Part shown: positions 53,204 through 59,951 of the stretch, in pieces
Layout: each line of letters opens with the position of its first letter
How positions within the stretch are numbered: position 1 is the stretch's first letter
Source: a virus
DNA length: 64,000 nucleotides
Reading direction: 5' to 3' (one strand)
Virus record (IMG/VR): IMGVR_UViG_3300002835_000068
Location: 39,273 to 103,272 of that record
Made by a program: the position numbers and the translations under genes
Notes under the pieces: generated by a model
What the model was told of the DNA's origin: nothing
What the model saw: the letters and a program-made list of their open reading frames with translations, nothing else
Database searches by the model: none

Positions 53204-53773
53204 ATGCTAGGAAATAAACAATTCGACGATAACTTTTTGCTAATCACCTATCCAAGAACTGGATCACATTTTTTGCACCGTTATTTAAAGCAATTAACAG
53301 GATTTGAAATTAAAAAAACACATTTTCCAAGATGGTCTGGGGATAAAAAGGTAATCACAATAATAAGAGATCCAAAAGAAACTTTAAAATCAGGATTCAC
53401 AATGTCAAAGCATCACGCAGTTAACCGAATAAAAGACTTTGACTGGGAAGAGCATAAACACGAAAGAGCCTTAACGAATATAACTGGATATAACTATTTC
53501 TTTGATTATATGACAGAGCATGCTGATGTCTTTATAGACTACAATACTTTGATTGAAAGGCCTTACGATGTTTGTAAATTTTTAGGAGACTATATTGGTT
53601 TACGAGTTAAGTCAAAAGAAGACTATATTCAGGTTTTAGAGGATATTCCTGGTCAAGAGTACCTTGTTTCAAGTAAAACATCTCCATATTATGAAGATAT
53701 GGATGTGTCTTGGGTAGATCTGTCTGCTCATTATGATAGGTATTATGAGATGCTTGCCAAGAAAAGTATCTAA
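53204..53773 (+). CDS. Sulfotransferase-like protein, copy 1
   Basis: A 189-residue protein; the promoter position fixes ATG 53204 rather than upstream in-frame codons. LLITYPRTGSHFLHRYLKQL is the 5'-phosphosulfate loop of PAPS sulfotransferases, and TIIRDPKETLKSGF the 3'-phosphate motif. Shorter than the usual ~250 residues. It probably transfers sulfate from PAPS to a hydroxyl; acceptor unknown. Confidence 0.75.
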   Translation: MLGNKQFDDNFLLITYPRTGSHFLHRYLKQLTGFEIKKTHFPRWSGDKKVITIIRDPKETLKSGFTMSKHHAVNRIKDFDWEEHKHERALTNITGYNYFFDYMTEHADVFIDYNTLIERPYDVCKFLGDYIGLRVKSKEDYIQVLEDIPGQEYLVSSKTSPYYEDMDVSWVDLSAHYDRYYEMLAKKSI

Positions 53774-53789
53774 TTAAAGAATTGTGAAA

Positions 53790-54491
53790 ATGAAAAATAT
53801 AAGAGTTTTAATAAATAGTGCCCCAAGGTCTGGTCATGCCTGGCTTCAGTATTTGCTATTAAAGTCAGTTAATTTTGATAATAATATTTCAATGGGAGAG
53901 ATTCACAGTCAATTCATAATACGTGAGAATGTTCCTGTTACACTTCTTGCTAAGTTCCCAGATGTGGTTCAAACAACAATACTTAGAAGCCCTCTAGAGA
54001 TAATACCTTCAGTTGTAACAAAAACTATTGGTGGATTTGGAAACACAAGGACTATGGGTGTGTCTATGCCACATGAAAATAACAGTTTGCCATCATTAGA
54101 TCAACTTGTAGACGGTGAGTTTAATGTTTATAAAAGGTGGTCTGGTTCAATTATTAAAAATATTGAAAACTTGGAAGCCTTCACCTTTGACCAGGTATGT
54201 GATAATCCAGAATTTGTTGTAGATAGCATAATGGCAAACTTCCAATATGAATATTTTAAGGTAAAGAATATAGACTTGCCAACCTTGTTAAAAGAAGCAC
54301 GGCAGGGAATAAGCCAACATGATAAAGGTAATCCAGGATTTAATAATCCATTACCAATAGGAAAGAAACCAGACATATACTATGAAGCATTAGATATTGT
54401 AAAGAACAACAGAAGACTTCAAGAATCTATTGAACTTTTTGAGTTAGCCAAAGATGAAATATACAAAAAGCAGGGACAGATAAATGGCTAG
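53790..54491 (+). CDS. Sulfotransferase-like protein, copy 2
   Basis: A 233-residue protein (ATG 53790; GTG 53784 is an alternative). INSAPRSGHAWLQYLLLK is a recognisable P-loop-like phosphosulfate loop, and TTILRSPLEIIPSVVTK matches the 3'-phosphate motif. Diverged from the preceding gene. Same operon; substrate unknown. Confidence 0.6.
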   Translation: MKNIRVLINSAPRSGHAWLQYLLLKSVNFDNNISMGEIHSQFIIRENVPVTLLAKFPDVVQTTILRSPLEIIPSVVTKTIGGFGNTRTMGVSMPHENNSLPSLDQLVDGEFNVYKRWSGSIIKNIENLEAFTFDQVCDNPEFVVDSIMANFQYEYFKVKNIDLPTLLKEARQGISQHDKGNPGFNNPLPIGKKPDIYYEALDIVKNNRRLQESIELFELAKDEIYKKQGQING

Positions 54492-55194
54492 AAGACCTGT
54501 CAGGCCTATGTCAGACGATGCTATAAGGTCTATTAATATAGATGAAATAGAAGATTCTGAAAAAATTAGTCAAAAGCAATTAAACAATGCAAGACTATTT
54601 TCTTCAAGGGAAGAGTACGCTAAAAGCCTTCCTAAAGGTATAAAGTACATGGAGGTAGGGGTTGCTTGGGGATACTCTGTTCAGATGTTCCTTGACGCTA
54701 CTGAAGCACAATCAGCAGACCTTGTGGACTTGTATAACCAGGACCTAAAGTGCTGGTCATGGAGAAAGTTTGGATCATGCCAGTGTAATGGTTTTAAGCA
54801 TGAACTTCTATATACCCCAGATACACATGAACAGTATATTATTGATAAGTTTAGTTCTTATAAAAATGTTAGAACAATAAAAGGAGATGCAACAAAGGTT
54901 ATTCCAGAATTAAAAAATAAATATAACTTAATCTATATAGATGTTTCAAATGATAGGTTTCTGACAAGAGAGGTTCTCAAACATTGTTCTTTGCTTGTAG
55001 AAGAAGGAGGAGTTATTGGTCTAAATGATTATCTTATCTACGATGGTATAATAGAAGATACCCCATACGGTACATTTCAAACAGTAAACGAGTTCTTACA
55101 CGATAATCCAGACTGGGAAGTAGATGCTATTGCCCTACACAATCTAGGGTTTTACGATATATACATAAGGAAAGGTAGTCATGGACCTACATAA
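54484..55194 (+). CDS. Class I SAM-dependent methyltransferase
   Basis: A 236-residue protein. YMEVGVAWGYSVQMFLDA is motif I, KGDATKVIPEL precedes motif II, LIYIDVSNDRF and GGVIGLNDYLIYDG follow as in Methyltransf_24-type O-methyltransferases. Cysteines in CWSWRKFGSCQCNGF are an unusual insertion. Overlaps both neighbours by 8-14 bases, so it belongs to the sulfotransferase operon. Confidence 0.75.
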   Translation: MARRPVRPMSDDAIRSINIDEIEDSEKISQKQLNNARLFSSREEYAKSLPKGIKYMEVGVAWGYSVQMFLDATEAQSADLVDLYNQDLKCWSWRKFGSCQCNGFKHELLYTPDTHEQYIIDKFSSYKNVRTIKGDATKVIPELKNKYNLIYIDVSNDRFLTREVLKHCSLLVEEGGVIGLNDYLIYDGIIEDTPYGTFQTVNEFLHDNPDWEVDAIALHNLGFYDIYIRKGSHGPT

Positions 55195-56221
55195 AAGAAG
55201 AGCCAGAAATGATAGCAAGATGATAGATGTCGAGTTTTCAGAAGATGCTATAAATGATTTACTAATTGGAGAATTAGACGGGACATGGGGAAGGTCTAGC
55301 CAGCATGTAAACCTAAAAAGAGATTTAGATGAATACTATAGGTCATACGGTTACTTCTTTGATGGTGAGTATCACAACTTTAACAAGATTCCTCCAGAAA
55401 GAATTCTTGATGGTAGAGAAGACTGGAAGGTTGACTATAAATATAATAAAGAATTTTTTAGATCAGACAACTTTAAAAAAAATCATGACGGGTTGCACAT
55501 TGTTTTTGGAGGTTGTTCTAATACAGAAGGAGTTGGGGCTCCAATAGAGAAAACTTGGTCCCATATGCTATATGAAGAACTATCTAAAGATTATAAAGTT
55601 TCTGGATATTTTAATCTAGGAAAGGGTGGGTATGGATGGCATAAAATAATATCCTCCTATCTTGATTATGAAAAAAGATTTGGATCTCCAGACATATTTG
55701 TTGTAAATCATCCAAATATCTTAAGAGACTATTACTGGGACAGTAAACAGGATAGATGGATATATGCTCAGCAGTATCCATATGCTGCAGAAGGAACAGA
55801 AGAAGAACTAGAAGAGGCTAAGACCTTAAGAGAAGGTCATCCTTATCATGGAATAAATATCAATGTTTTTCCAACATTAGATGAATACAGACGTGCTTTC
55901 CCAGTATGGCTAACTGCTTGGAACCTATTCCTTGAGTACTGTAATTCTAAAAATACAAAAGTTGTTTGGGGTATGTGGGATGGATCTGGCCAGGTAAGTT
56001 TAACAAACTGTGATATATTCTTACAATCTTATGTACGACTATATAGTGTAACAGAGTCCTTTATAGAAGAGTTTAGAAAAGATGGTAAGTTAGAAGATGG
56101 AGATATGGATGCAAGAGATGGACATCCAGGGTTTTTAGTACAACTTAACTGGAAGAATCAATTTATTAAATTTATAAAAGATAGGGGATTGTTAAATGAA
56201 AATCATAAAAAAAATAATTAG
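55181..56221 (+). CDS. SGNH/GDSL-like hydrolase, copy 3
   Basis: A 346-residue protein. FFRSDNFKKNHDGLHIVFGG is followed by CSNTEGVGAP (block I), then YFNLGKGGYGWHKI, VVWGMWDGSGQ and DARDGHPGFLVQLNW. It has a longer N-terminus than copies at 33449 and 41236. Position after sulfotransferase and methyltransferase genes suggests action on the same glycan. Confidence 0.6.
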   Translation: MDLHKRRARNDSKMIDVEFSEDAINDLLIGELDGTWGRSSQHVNLKRDLDEYYRSYGYFFDGEYHNFNKIPPERILDGREDWKVDYKYNKEFFRSDNFKKNHDGLHIVFGGCSNTEGVGAPIEKTWSHMLYEELSKDYKVSGYFNLGKGGYGWHKIISSYLDYEKRFGSPDIFVVNHPNILRDYYWDSKQDRWIYAQQYPYAAEGTEEELEEAKTLREGHPYHGININVFPTLDEYRRAFPVWLTAWNLFLEYCNSKNTKVVWGMWDGSGQVSLTNCDIFLQSYVRLYSVTESFIEEFRKDGKLEDGDMDARDGHPGFLVQLNWKNQFIKFIKDRGLLNENHKKNN

Positions 56222-56231
56222 GAGATATAGG

Positions 56232-56282
56232 ATGAAAAAAATTCTAAAAGAATTAAACAAAGATAGGAAGTTTATATACTAA
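56232..56282 (+). CDS. Possible 16-residue leader peptide
   Basis: A short frame (MKKILKELNKDRKFIY) with GGAGATATAGG upstream, whose stop overlaps the ATG of the RsmI-like gene (TAATG). It may couple translation of the following gene. Could be chance. Confidence 0.3.
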   Translation: MKKILKELNKDRKFIY

Positions 56283-57052
56283 TGAGTGGTACATTATACT
56301 TAATAGGATCTCCAATTGGAAACCCTGAAGATATAAGCGATAGGCTTATCAATGCTGTAACAAATGCAACAACTATTTGTGTTGAAGATGAGGGCAGATT
56401 CTCTGAATTTTGTAGAGAAAATAACTTAACCTATACTGCAGATATTGTTGACATATCGTATTCCGTTGGAAATGATCGTGAGTTTAACAATAAAGATTTA
56501 ATCATAAATAAACTATTGTCAGGAGAAGATGTTCATATTATTTCTGATGAAGGAATGCCAGGAGTGTGTGATCCAGGACATACACTTGCCTATCTAGCAG
56601 TTAAAAAGAATATACCAGTAAAAGTTTCTCCTGGACCATCAACAATTATTGCTGCTGCAATTACTGCAAATGTTGGAAATGGATTTTCTTTTGAGCAGTT
56701 TCCTCCTCATAATGAGCAGGGTCATGAAGAAATTTTGTGGGAGAGACTTCTTCAAAAAGATAACCCAATGATCTTCTTATTACAAAATCCTCTACATCTG
56801 CCTTCAGACAATGAGGAGAAGATTAATAAAGTTTGGCCTACAAATAGTGCTTTCTACTTTATTAATAAGGCTGTTGAAAAATTTGGGGAGAACAGAAATG
56901 CAGTCTTTTGTACAAACCTTACCTACCCTAATGAGTATGTACTTAGAGGAACACTAAAAACAATAAAAGAATATATAGATAACAACCCAACTAAGTTACA
57001 TAAGATGTGCATAGTTGTTGATGGAAAAGATAAAAAGGTTGCAGTTGCTTAG
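56282..57052 (+). CDS. RsmI-like tetrapyrrole-methylase-family protein
   Basis: A 256-residue protein. TLYLIGSPIGNPEDISDRL, ICVEDEGRFSEF, ISDEGMPGVCDPGHTLAYLA and VSPGPSTIIAAAIT follow the motif order of RsmI, the 16S rRNA (cytidine-1402) 2'-O-methyltransferase. The length is slightly below host RsmI (about 280) and the C-terminal part is diverged. It may modify host ribosomes during infection, or have been adapted to another substrate. Confidence 0.75.
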   Translation: MSGTLYLIGSPIGNPEDISDRLINAVTNATTICVEDEGRFSEFCRENNLTYTADIVDISYSVGNDREFNNKDLIINKLLSGEDVHIISDEGMPGVCDPGHTLAYLAVKKNIPVKVSPGPSTIIAAAITANVGNGFSFEQFPPHNEQGHEEILWERLLQKDNPMIFLLQNPLHLPSDNEEKINKVWPTNSAFYFINKAVEKFGENRNAVFCTNLTYPNEYVLRGTLKTIKEYIDNNPTKLHKMCIVVDGKDKKVAVA

Positions 57053-57177
57053 TTCTTTTTATGCTTTACTTCATATGGTGCAATTTTAGATTTAATGCGA
57101 CCATCTTTGTATAGTCTTACAATCCAGCCATCTTTAATCTGAATAGGGTTGAATGCTGATGCTTTTTTCTTTGGCAT
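57049..57177 (-). CDS. Small basic protein
   Basis: A 42-residue minus-strand protein (start MPKKKASAFNPIQIKDGWIV, lysine-rich end) converging on the RsmI-like gene by 4 bases. The pattern DGWIVRLYKDGRI suggests a small beta hairpin. Function unknown. Confidence 0.6.
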   Translation of the reverse strand: MPKKKASAFNPIQIKDGWIVRLYKDGRIKSKIAPYEVKHKKN

Positions 57178-57179
57178 AA

Positions 57180-57497
57180 TTAGTCCTTAAATAGATTGGT
57201 AACTCTTGTTTGTTTTGAGTAATCTTTTGCTGAAAAGAATATTGACTCTGTTTTTGTAACAGGTATGCAGTTTGGAACTGGATTACCATCTGCTCCTGGC
57301 TTCATTCCTCTTTGAACGTAGCCTTCCCAACATGGATCAGCCTTACCTATTGATGAGTCATACATAGCCATAGCAACCTCTGAGTCGTTATCTGAAGAGC
57401 ACACTGGACAGTCTGGACAGTCTACATTGAGTTGTTTACAGGTCTCACAGTCGCATCCTTGGTATGTACTTGTTGGCATCATTGAATCATCACTCAT
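57180..57497 (-). CDS. Cys-rich small protein
   Basis: A 105-residue protein. The N-terminal part has CDCETCKQLNVDCPDCPVC, a dense metal-binding or disulfide cluster; further on DPCWEGYVQRGMKPGADGN precedes VPNCIPV, a motif seen at the ends of some phage structural proteins. The start at 57497 is set by a promoter whose -10 is 6 bases upstream. Confidence 0.6.
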   Translation of the reverse strand: MSDDSMMPTSTYQGCDCETCKQLNVDCPDCPVCSSDNDSEVAMAMYDSSIGKADPCWEGYVQRGMKPGADGNPVPNCIPVTKTESIFFSAKDYSKQTRVTNLFKD

Positions 57498-57503
57498 ACT
57501 ATC

Positions 57504-57512
57504 AGTATACCA
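57504..57512 (-). promoter_or_regulatory. Extended -10 promoter (TGGTATACT), leaderless geometry
   Basis: Minus-strand TATACT at 57509-57504 with TGG upstream, exactly 6 bases from the ATG at 57497. Confidence 0.6.
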
Positions 57513-57515
57513 TAT

Positions 57516-57782
57516 TTAACTAGCAAGACGGTTATGAGTTCTTATCCTATGGCAGTTGGCACAAACTACTTCGCATTTTTCAATCTCTTTTTTTATAGCC
57601 TTCCATGAAAAACCATCATGGATCATTCTTGATATGTTGTATTTCTTGTCTCTTATGTGATCAAAGTCTAGGATTATATGGTTACCAACACCACAATCTA
57701 CACAGCCAGAATCCTCTTTTATCTTAGCAAGCATCTTCTTATACTGCTGCTTATTATAATGGTCCAACTCTTTGTCAGTCAT
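57516..57782 (-). CDS. HNH endonuclease
   Basis: An 88-residue protein. CVDCG ... ILDFDHIRDKKYNISRMIHD ... CEVVCANCHRIRTHNR gives the two zinc pairs and the catalytic D-H and N-H of an HNH nuclease. ATG 57782 is preferred to upstream codons because a TATAAT ends 7 bases before it. It may be a free-standing homing enzyme. Confidence 0.85.
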   Translation of the reverse strand: MTDKELDHYNKQQYKKMLAKIKEDSGCVDCGVGNHIILDFDHIRDKKYNISRMIHDGFSWKAIKKEIEKCEVVCANCHRIRTHNRLAS

Positions 57783-57789
57783 TGATATT

Positions 57790-57795
57790 ATTATA
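57790..57795 (-). promoter_or_regulatory. -10 element (TATAAT), leaderless geometry
   Basis: Minus-strand TATAAT, 7 bases before the HNH ATG at 57782, preceded by GGCGG. Confidence 0.5.
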
Positions 57796-57799
57796 CCGC

Positions 57800-58042
57800 C
57801 AAATGTTAGGCCCCACACAGGCAATTCACCTGACTTGCGCCACGGTCTCTATCCAATGGGTAACTAATCCATCACTAAGGTCCTGTGTGGGACAATTATA
57901 TTGTAGCATAGGAAATGAGCAGTTTATAGACGACTGCTCAGGTCTATTAGCCACGAAGATTCAACTCCTGCTAACTCTCCACTCATAGGAGCATCCGTTG
58001 TAAAACCTTTTAAAGTCTTATATCGGAATGTTATCTATTATA
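57800..58042 (-). ncRNA. Unassigned structured stretch between HNH and Hsp20 genes
   Basis: About 240 bases without a convincing gene. A 10-bp perfect inverted repeat, CCCACACAGG (57812-57821) and CCTGTGTGGG (57882-57891), encloses 60 bases; a 7-bp hairpin GAGCAGT/ACTGCTC sits at 57917-57939; a minus-strand TATAAT (58042-58037) directly after the Hsp20 stop could start a transcript through it. It matches no tRNA, tmRNA or riboswitch I know. Strand is a guess. Confidence 0.35.
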
Positions 58043-58459
58043 CTACTTAATTTTAATAGATTTAGGCTTCTTTTCTTCAGGAACGATACGAACCACATTG
58101 ACATGTAGCATGCCGTCCTTAAGTTCTGCAGATGTTACTTCCATATATTCTCCCAGTGCAAAAGATCTTACGAACTTTCTTCCTGCGATACCCTTGTGGA
58201 CTATCTCTGCATCTGTGACTTCAACAATGTCACCCTTAATAATGAGTGTTCCATTGTCTACGGATACATCAATATCTTCCTTAGAAAACCCAGCGACAGC
58301 AAGTGAAATCTTATATGTATCTTCATCTAGTTTGATAAGATCATACGGAGGATATGATTGTGAGTTTGTTTTATGTGCAGTGTTTAGGCGATTTAACTCT
58401 CTGTTAAAGCCAATAAAAAAAGGATCATTGAACAGATCCATAGCGTACTTTGTTACCAT
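58043..58459 (-). CDS. Hsp20 small heat-shock protein
   Basis: A 138-residue alpha-crystallin-domain protein. YPPYDLIKLDEDTYKISLAV, then AGFSKEDIDVSVDNGTLIIK and FVRSFALGEYMEVTSAELKD, then GMLHVNV are the conserved strands; the C-terminal IKI resembles the I-x-I assembly motif. It holds unfolded proteins. Preceded by a leader of ~50 bases with an imperfect hairpin over the AAGGGG ribosome site. Confidence 0.92.
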   Translation of the reverse strand: MVTKYAMDLFNDPFFIGFNRELNRLNTAHKTNSQSYPPYDLIKLDEDTYKISLAVAGFSKEDIDVSVDNGTLIIKGDIVEVTDAEIVHKGIAGRKFVRSFALGEYMEVTSAELKDGMLHVNVVRIVPEEKKPKSIKIK

Positions 58460-58460
58460 G

Positions 58461-58483
58461 TTATTCCCCTTTCAAGCGAATAA
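58461..58483 (-). promoter_or_regulatory. Hairpin covering the Hsp20 ribosome site
   Basis: On the minus strand TTATTC (58483-58478) pairs with GAATAA (58466-58461), with inner CTT/AAG pairs, enclosing the AAAGGGG ribosome site just before the ATG. A weak, A/U-rich stem of this kind could act as an RNA thermometer; this is inference. Confidence 0.4.
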
Positions 58484-58515
58484 GTTAATTACCCCCCATT
58501 TGGGCAGGTAAATAT

Positions 58516-58521
58516 ATTATA
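58516..58521 (-). promoter_or_regulatory. -10 element of Hsp20 gene
   Basis: Minus-strand TATAAT between the tRNA-Arg gene and Hsp20, giving a leader of roughly 50 bases. Confidence 0.5.
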
Positions 58522-58529
58522 TCATAAAG

Positions 58530-58602
58530 TACCCCTGGCAAGAATCGAACTTGCGACGCATGGCTTAGAAGTCCATCGTTCTGTCCACTGAACTACAGAG
58601 GT
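58530..58602 (-). tRNA. tRNA-Arg (UCU)
   Basis: Acceptor ACCTCTG pairs with CAGGGGT; anticodon loop CTTCTAA gives UCU, reading AGA, the dominant Arg codon here. T arm contains GTTCGATT. No encoded CCA. Confidence 0.92.
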
Positions 58603-58606
58603 AAAG

Positions 58607-58679
58607 CATCTCCAACGGAATTCGAATCCGTGTTGCTGCCGTGAAAGGGCAGAGTCCTGGGCCACTAGACGATGGAGAC
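58607..58679 (-). tRNA. tRNA-Glu (UUC)
   Basis: Acceptor GTCTCCA with TGGAGAT; anticodon arm CTGCC-CTTTCAC-GGCAG gives UUC; T arm CGGATTCGAATTCCG. No encoded CCA. Confidence 0.93.
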
Positions 58680-58680
58680 T

Positions 58681-58754
58681 TGGAGCGGATGATGAGAATC
58701 GAACTCACCCCTTCTGCTTGGAAGGCAGAGGCACTACCAATATGCAACATCCGC
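58681..58754 (-). tRNA. tRNA-Gly (UCC)
   Basis: Acceptor GCGGATG with CATCCGC; anticodon loop CTTCCAA gives UCC, reading GGA. Unlike the others it carries an encoded CCA (58683-58681). Confidence 0.93.
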
Positions 58755-58758
58755 ATCG

Positions 58759-58832
58759 TACATCTGGAAGGACTTGAACCTTCGGCTCTCTGCATATAAG
58801 GCAGGTACTCTAACCAACTGAGTTACAGATGT
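58759..58832 (-). tRNA. tRNA-Ile (UAU)
   Basis: Acceptor ACATCTG with CAGATGT, perfect 7 bp; D arm ACTC/GAGT; anticodon loop CTTATAT with U33 gives UAU, which reads AUA directly; T arm GAAGG-TTCAAGT-CCTTC. One C-A mismatch at the top of the anticodon stem. Bacteria normally read AUA with a lysidine-modified CAU tRNA. Confidence 0.85.
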
Positions 58833-58867
58833 AAACCTTTTATATCCCGCAGGATTTTAGGAAATAT

Positions 58868-59644
58868 TTAGTAGGTTCGTTTCCAAACCAACTTCTTTCC
58901 AGACTTAACGCATGTGAACTTTGCTCCACCATACACCTGCTTTTGTCTTAACTTACTGCATGATTTACCAACAATCGCTTTCTTAATAGCAGCCTCAAGC
59001 GCAATCCTTAATTGCTCTTCTTGCTTAGCCTTTAGTTCTTCGGCAGCCTTGTTCCAAAAAGCAGCAGCAGCATCTCCTGCAGCCTTTGCATCAGCAACAA
59101 TCTTTGCATCAATTGCTGCTTTTGCAGCAGCATCTGCAATTGCTTTTGCCTCTGCCTCTGCCTTGGCTTTTGCCTCTTCAGCAGCCTTAATGACATCAGA
59201 CTGATTAGGTATAAAATTCATTGGATATGACTGATGCAGACTTAACTTTCCAGCAGAGTCAAGAAACTTTACTTGAATTTTTAATGTTAGTGGAAGTTTA
59301 ATTTCTTTTGACTCATATCCATAGATTCTGAACTCTTTGCTTTCTACTACAGAGTATGCTTCTCGCCAAAATGTTAGGTTCATATGTTGATCAAAACTAA
59401 TTTCTTTATTGCTTGCATCGTAGAGGCCTAAATTAATAACGCTAACCTCTCCTACAGGATCGGAGAATCTAATTAAAAACTCATATTCTTTTCTTTCTGA
59501 TATGCCTTGTGCAGAAGGAAGTTCATACTGAGTTGTGGTAATTGGTGTAATAAAGTTAACATACTTTGAAATTTCATTTGCATGTGCTGGAGTAAAACCC
59601 CCAGAAAATACAAGTAGTGATAGTATGAAAGCAATTTTCTTCAT
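58868..59644 (-). CDS. Secreted protein with actinobacterial C-terminal motif
   Basis: A 258-residue protein with a signal peptide (MKKIAFILSLLVFSGGFTPA, cleavage after AHA). A beta-rich domain (~25-150) precedes an Ala/Lys coiled coil (~155-225). The C-terminus KSCSKLRQKQVYGGAKFTC followed by VKSGKKLVWKR is a cysteine-pair module that I recall from secreted proteins of aquatic Actinobacteria. The protein likely attaches to the host surface and was probably acquired from the host lineage. Confidence 0.75.
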   Translation of the reverse strand: MKKIAFILSLLVFSGGFTPAHANEISKYVNFITPITTTQYELPSAQGISERKEYEFLIRFSDPVGEVSVINLGLYDASNKEISFDQHMNLTFWREAYSVVESKEFRIYGYESKEIKLPLTLKIQVKFLDSAGKLSLHQSYPMNFIPNQSDVIKAAEEAKAKAEAEAKAIADAAAKAAIDAKIVADAKAAGDAAAAFWNKAAEELKAKQEEQLRIALEAAIKKAIVGKSCSKLRQKQVYGGAKFTCVKSGKKLVWKRTY

Positions 59645-59673
59645 TTTAATCCTTTGTTAGTAGTTATGTTATA

Positions 59674-59702
59674 AGTATACCGAATTCTGCACGGTATGTC
59701 AA
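59674..59702 (-). promoter_or_regulatory. Sigma-70-type promoter
   Basis: Minus-strand TTGACA (59702-59697), 17 bases, TATACT (59679-59674) with GG before it, then a leader with AAAGGA before the secreted-protein ATG. The -35 region TTGACATACCGTG is repeated exactly at 62746-62734. Confidence 0.8.
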
Positions 59703-59703
59703 G

Positions 59704-59778
59704 TACACCAGGTAGGACTTGAACCTACGAATAGCCGAATTATGAGTTCGGTGCCTTAACCAACTTGGCTACTGGTGC
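59704..59778 (-). tRNA. tRNA with CAU anticodon (Met, or Ile after modification)
   Basis: Acceptor GCACCAG with CTGGTGT (G-U at pair 1-72), anticodon arm CCGAA-CTCATAA-TTCGG gives CAU, T arm GTAGG-TTCAAGT-CCTAC. The absence of an initiator-type mismatch at 1-72 argues for elongator Met or a lysidine-type Ile tRNA. Confidence 0.88.
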
Positions 59779-59784
59779 TAGACC

Positions 59785-59928
59785 TTATTTAATTAGTAAT
59801 CCAAAAAATGTTCCAATTAAAAAGCATAAAAACCCAACTGTCCAATGGTAGTAGGTTTTCATATGTTCTTTAATTATGTGATGCTTTAAATCATCTGGAA
59901 TTTTTTTTAACTTATCGTAATCAACCAT
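59785..59928 (-). CDS. Small single-span membrane protein
   Basis: A 47-residue protein: charged, His-containing start (MVDYDKLKKIPDDLKHHIIK) and one membrane helix (WTVGFLCFLIGTFFGLLI). AGGAAG lies upstream of the ATG at 59928. Unknown function. Confidence 0.55.
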   Translation of the reverse strand: MVDYDKLKKIPDDLKHHIIKEHMKTYYHWTVGFLCFLIGTFFGLLIK

Positions 59929-59951
59929 AGCACTTCCTAATCTTTATTTAG

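Noticed and set aside
57800-58042. tRNA, tmRNA or group I intron in the stretch next to the HNH gene
   Set aside because: No acceptor/anticodon/T-arm set can be built, no tag-coding frame, and no interrupted gene or recognisable intron core on either side.
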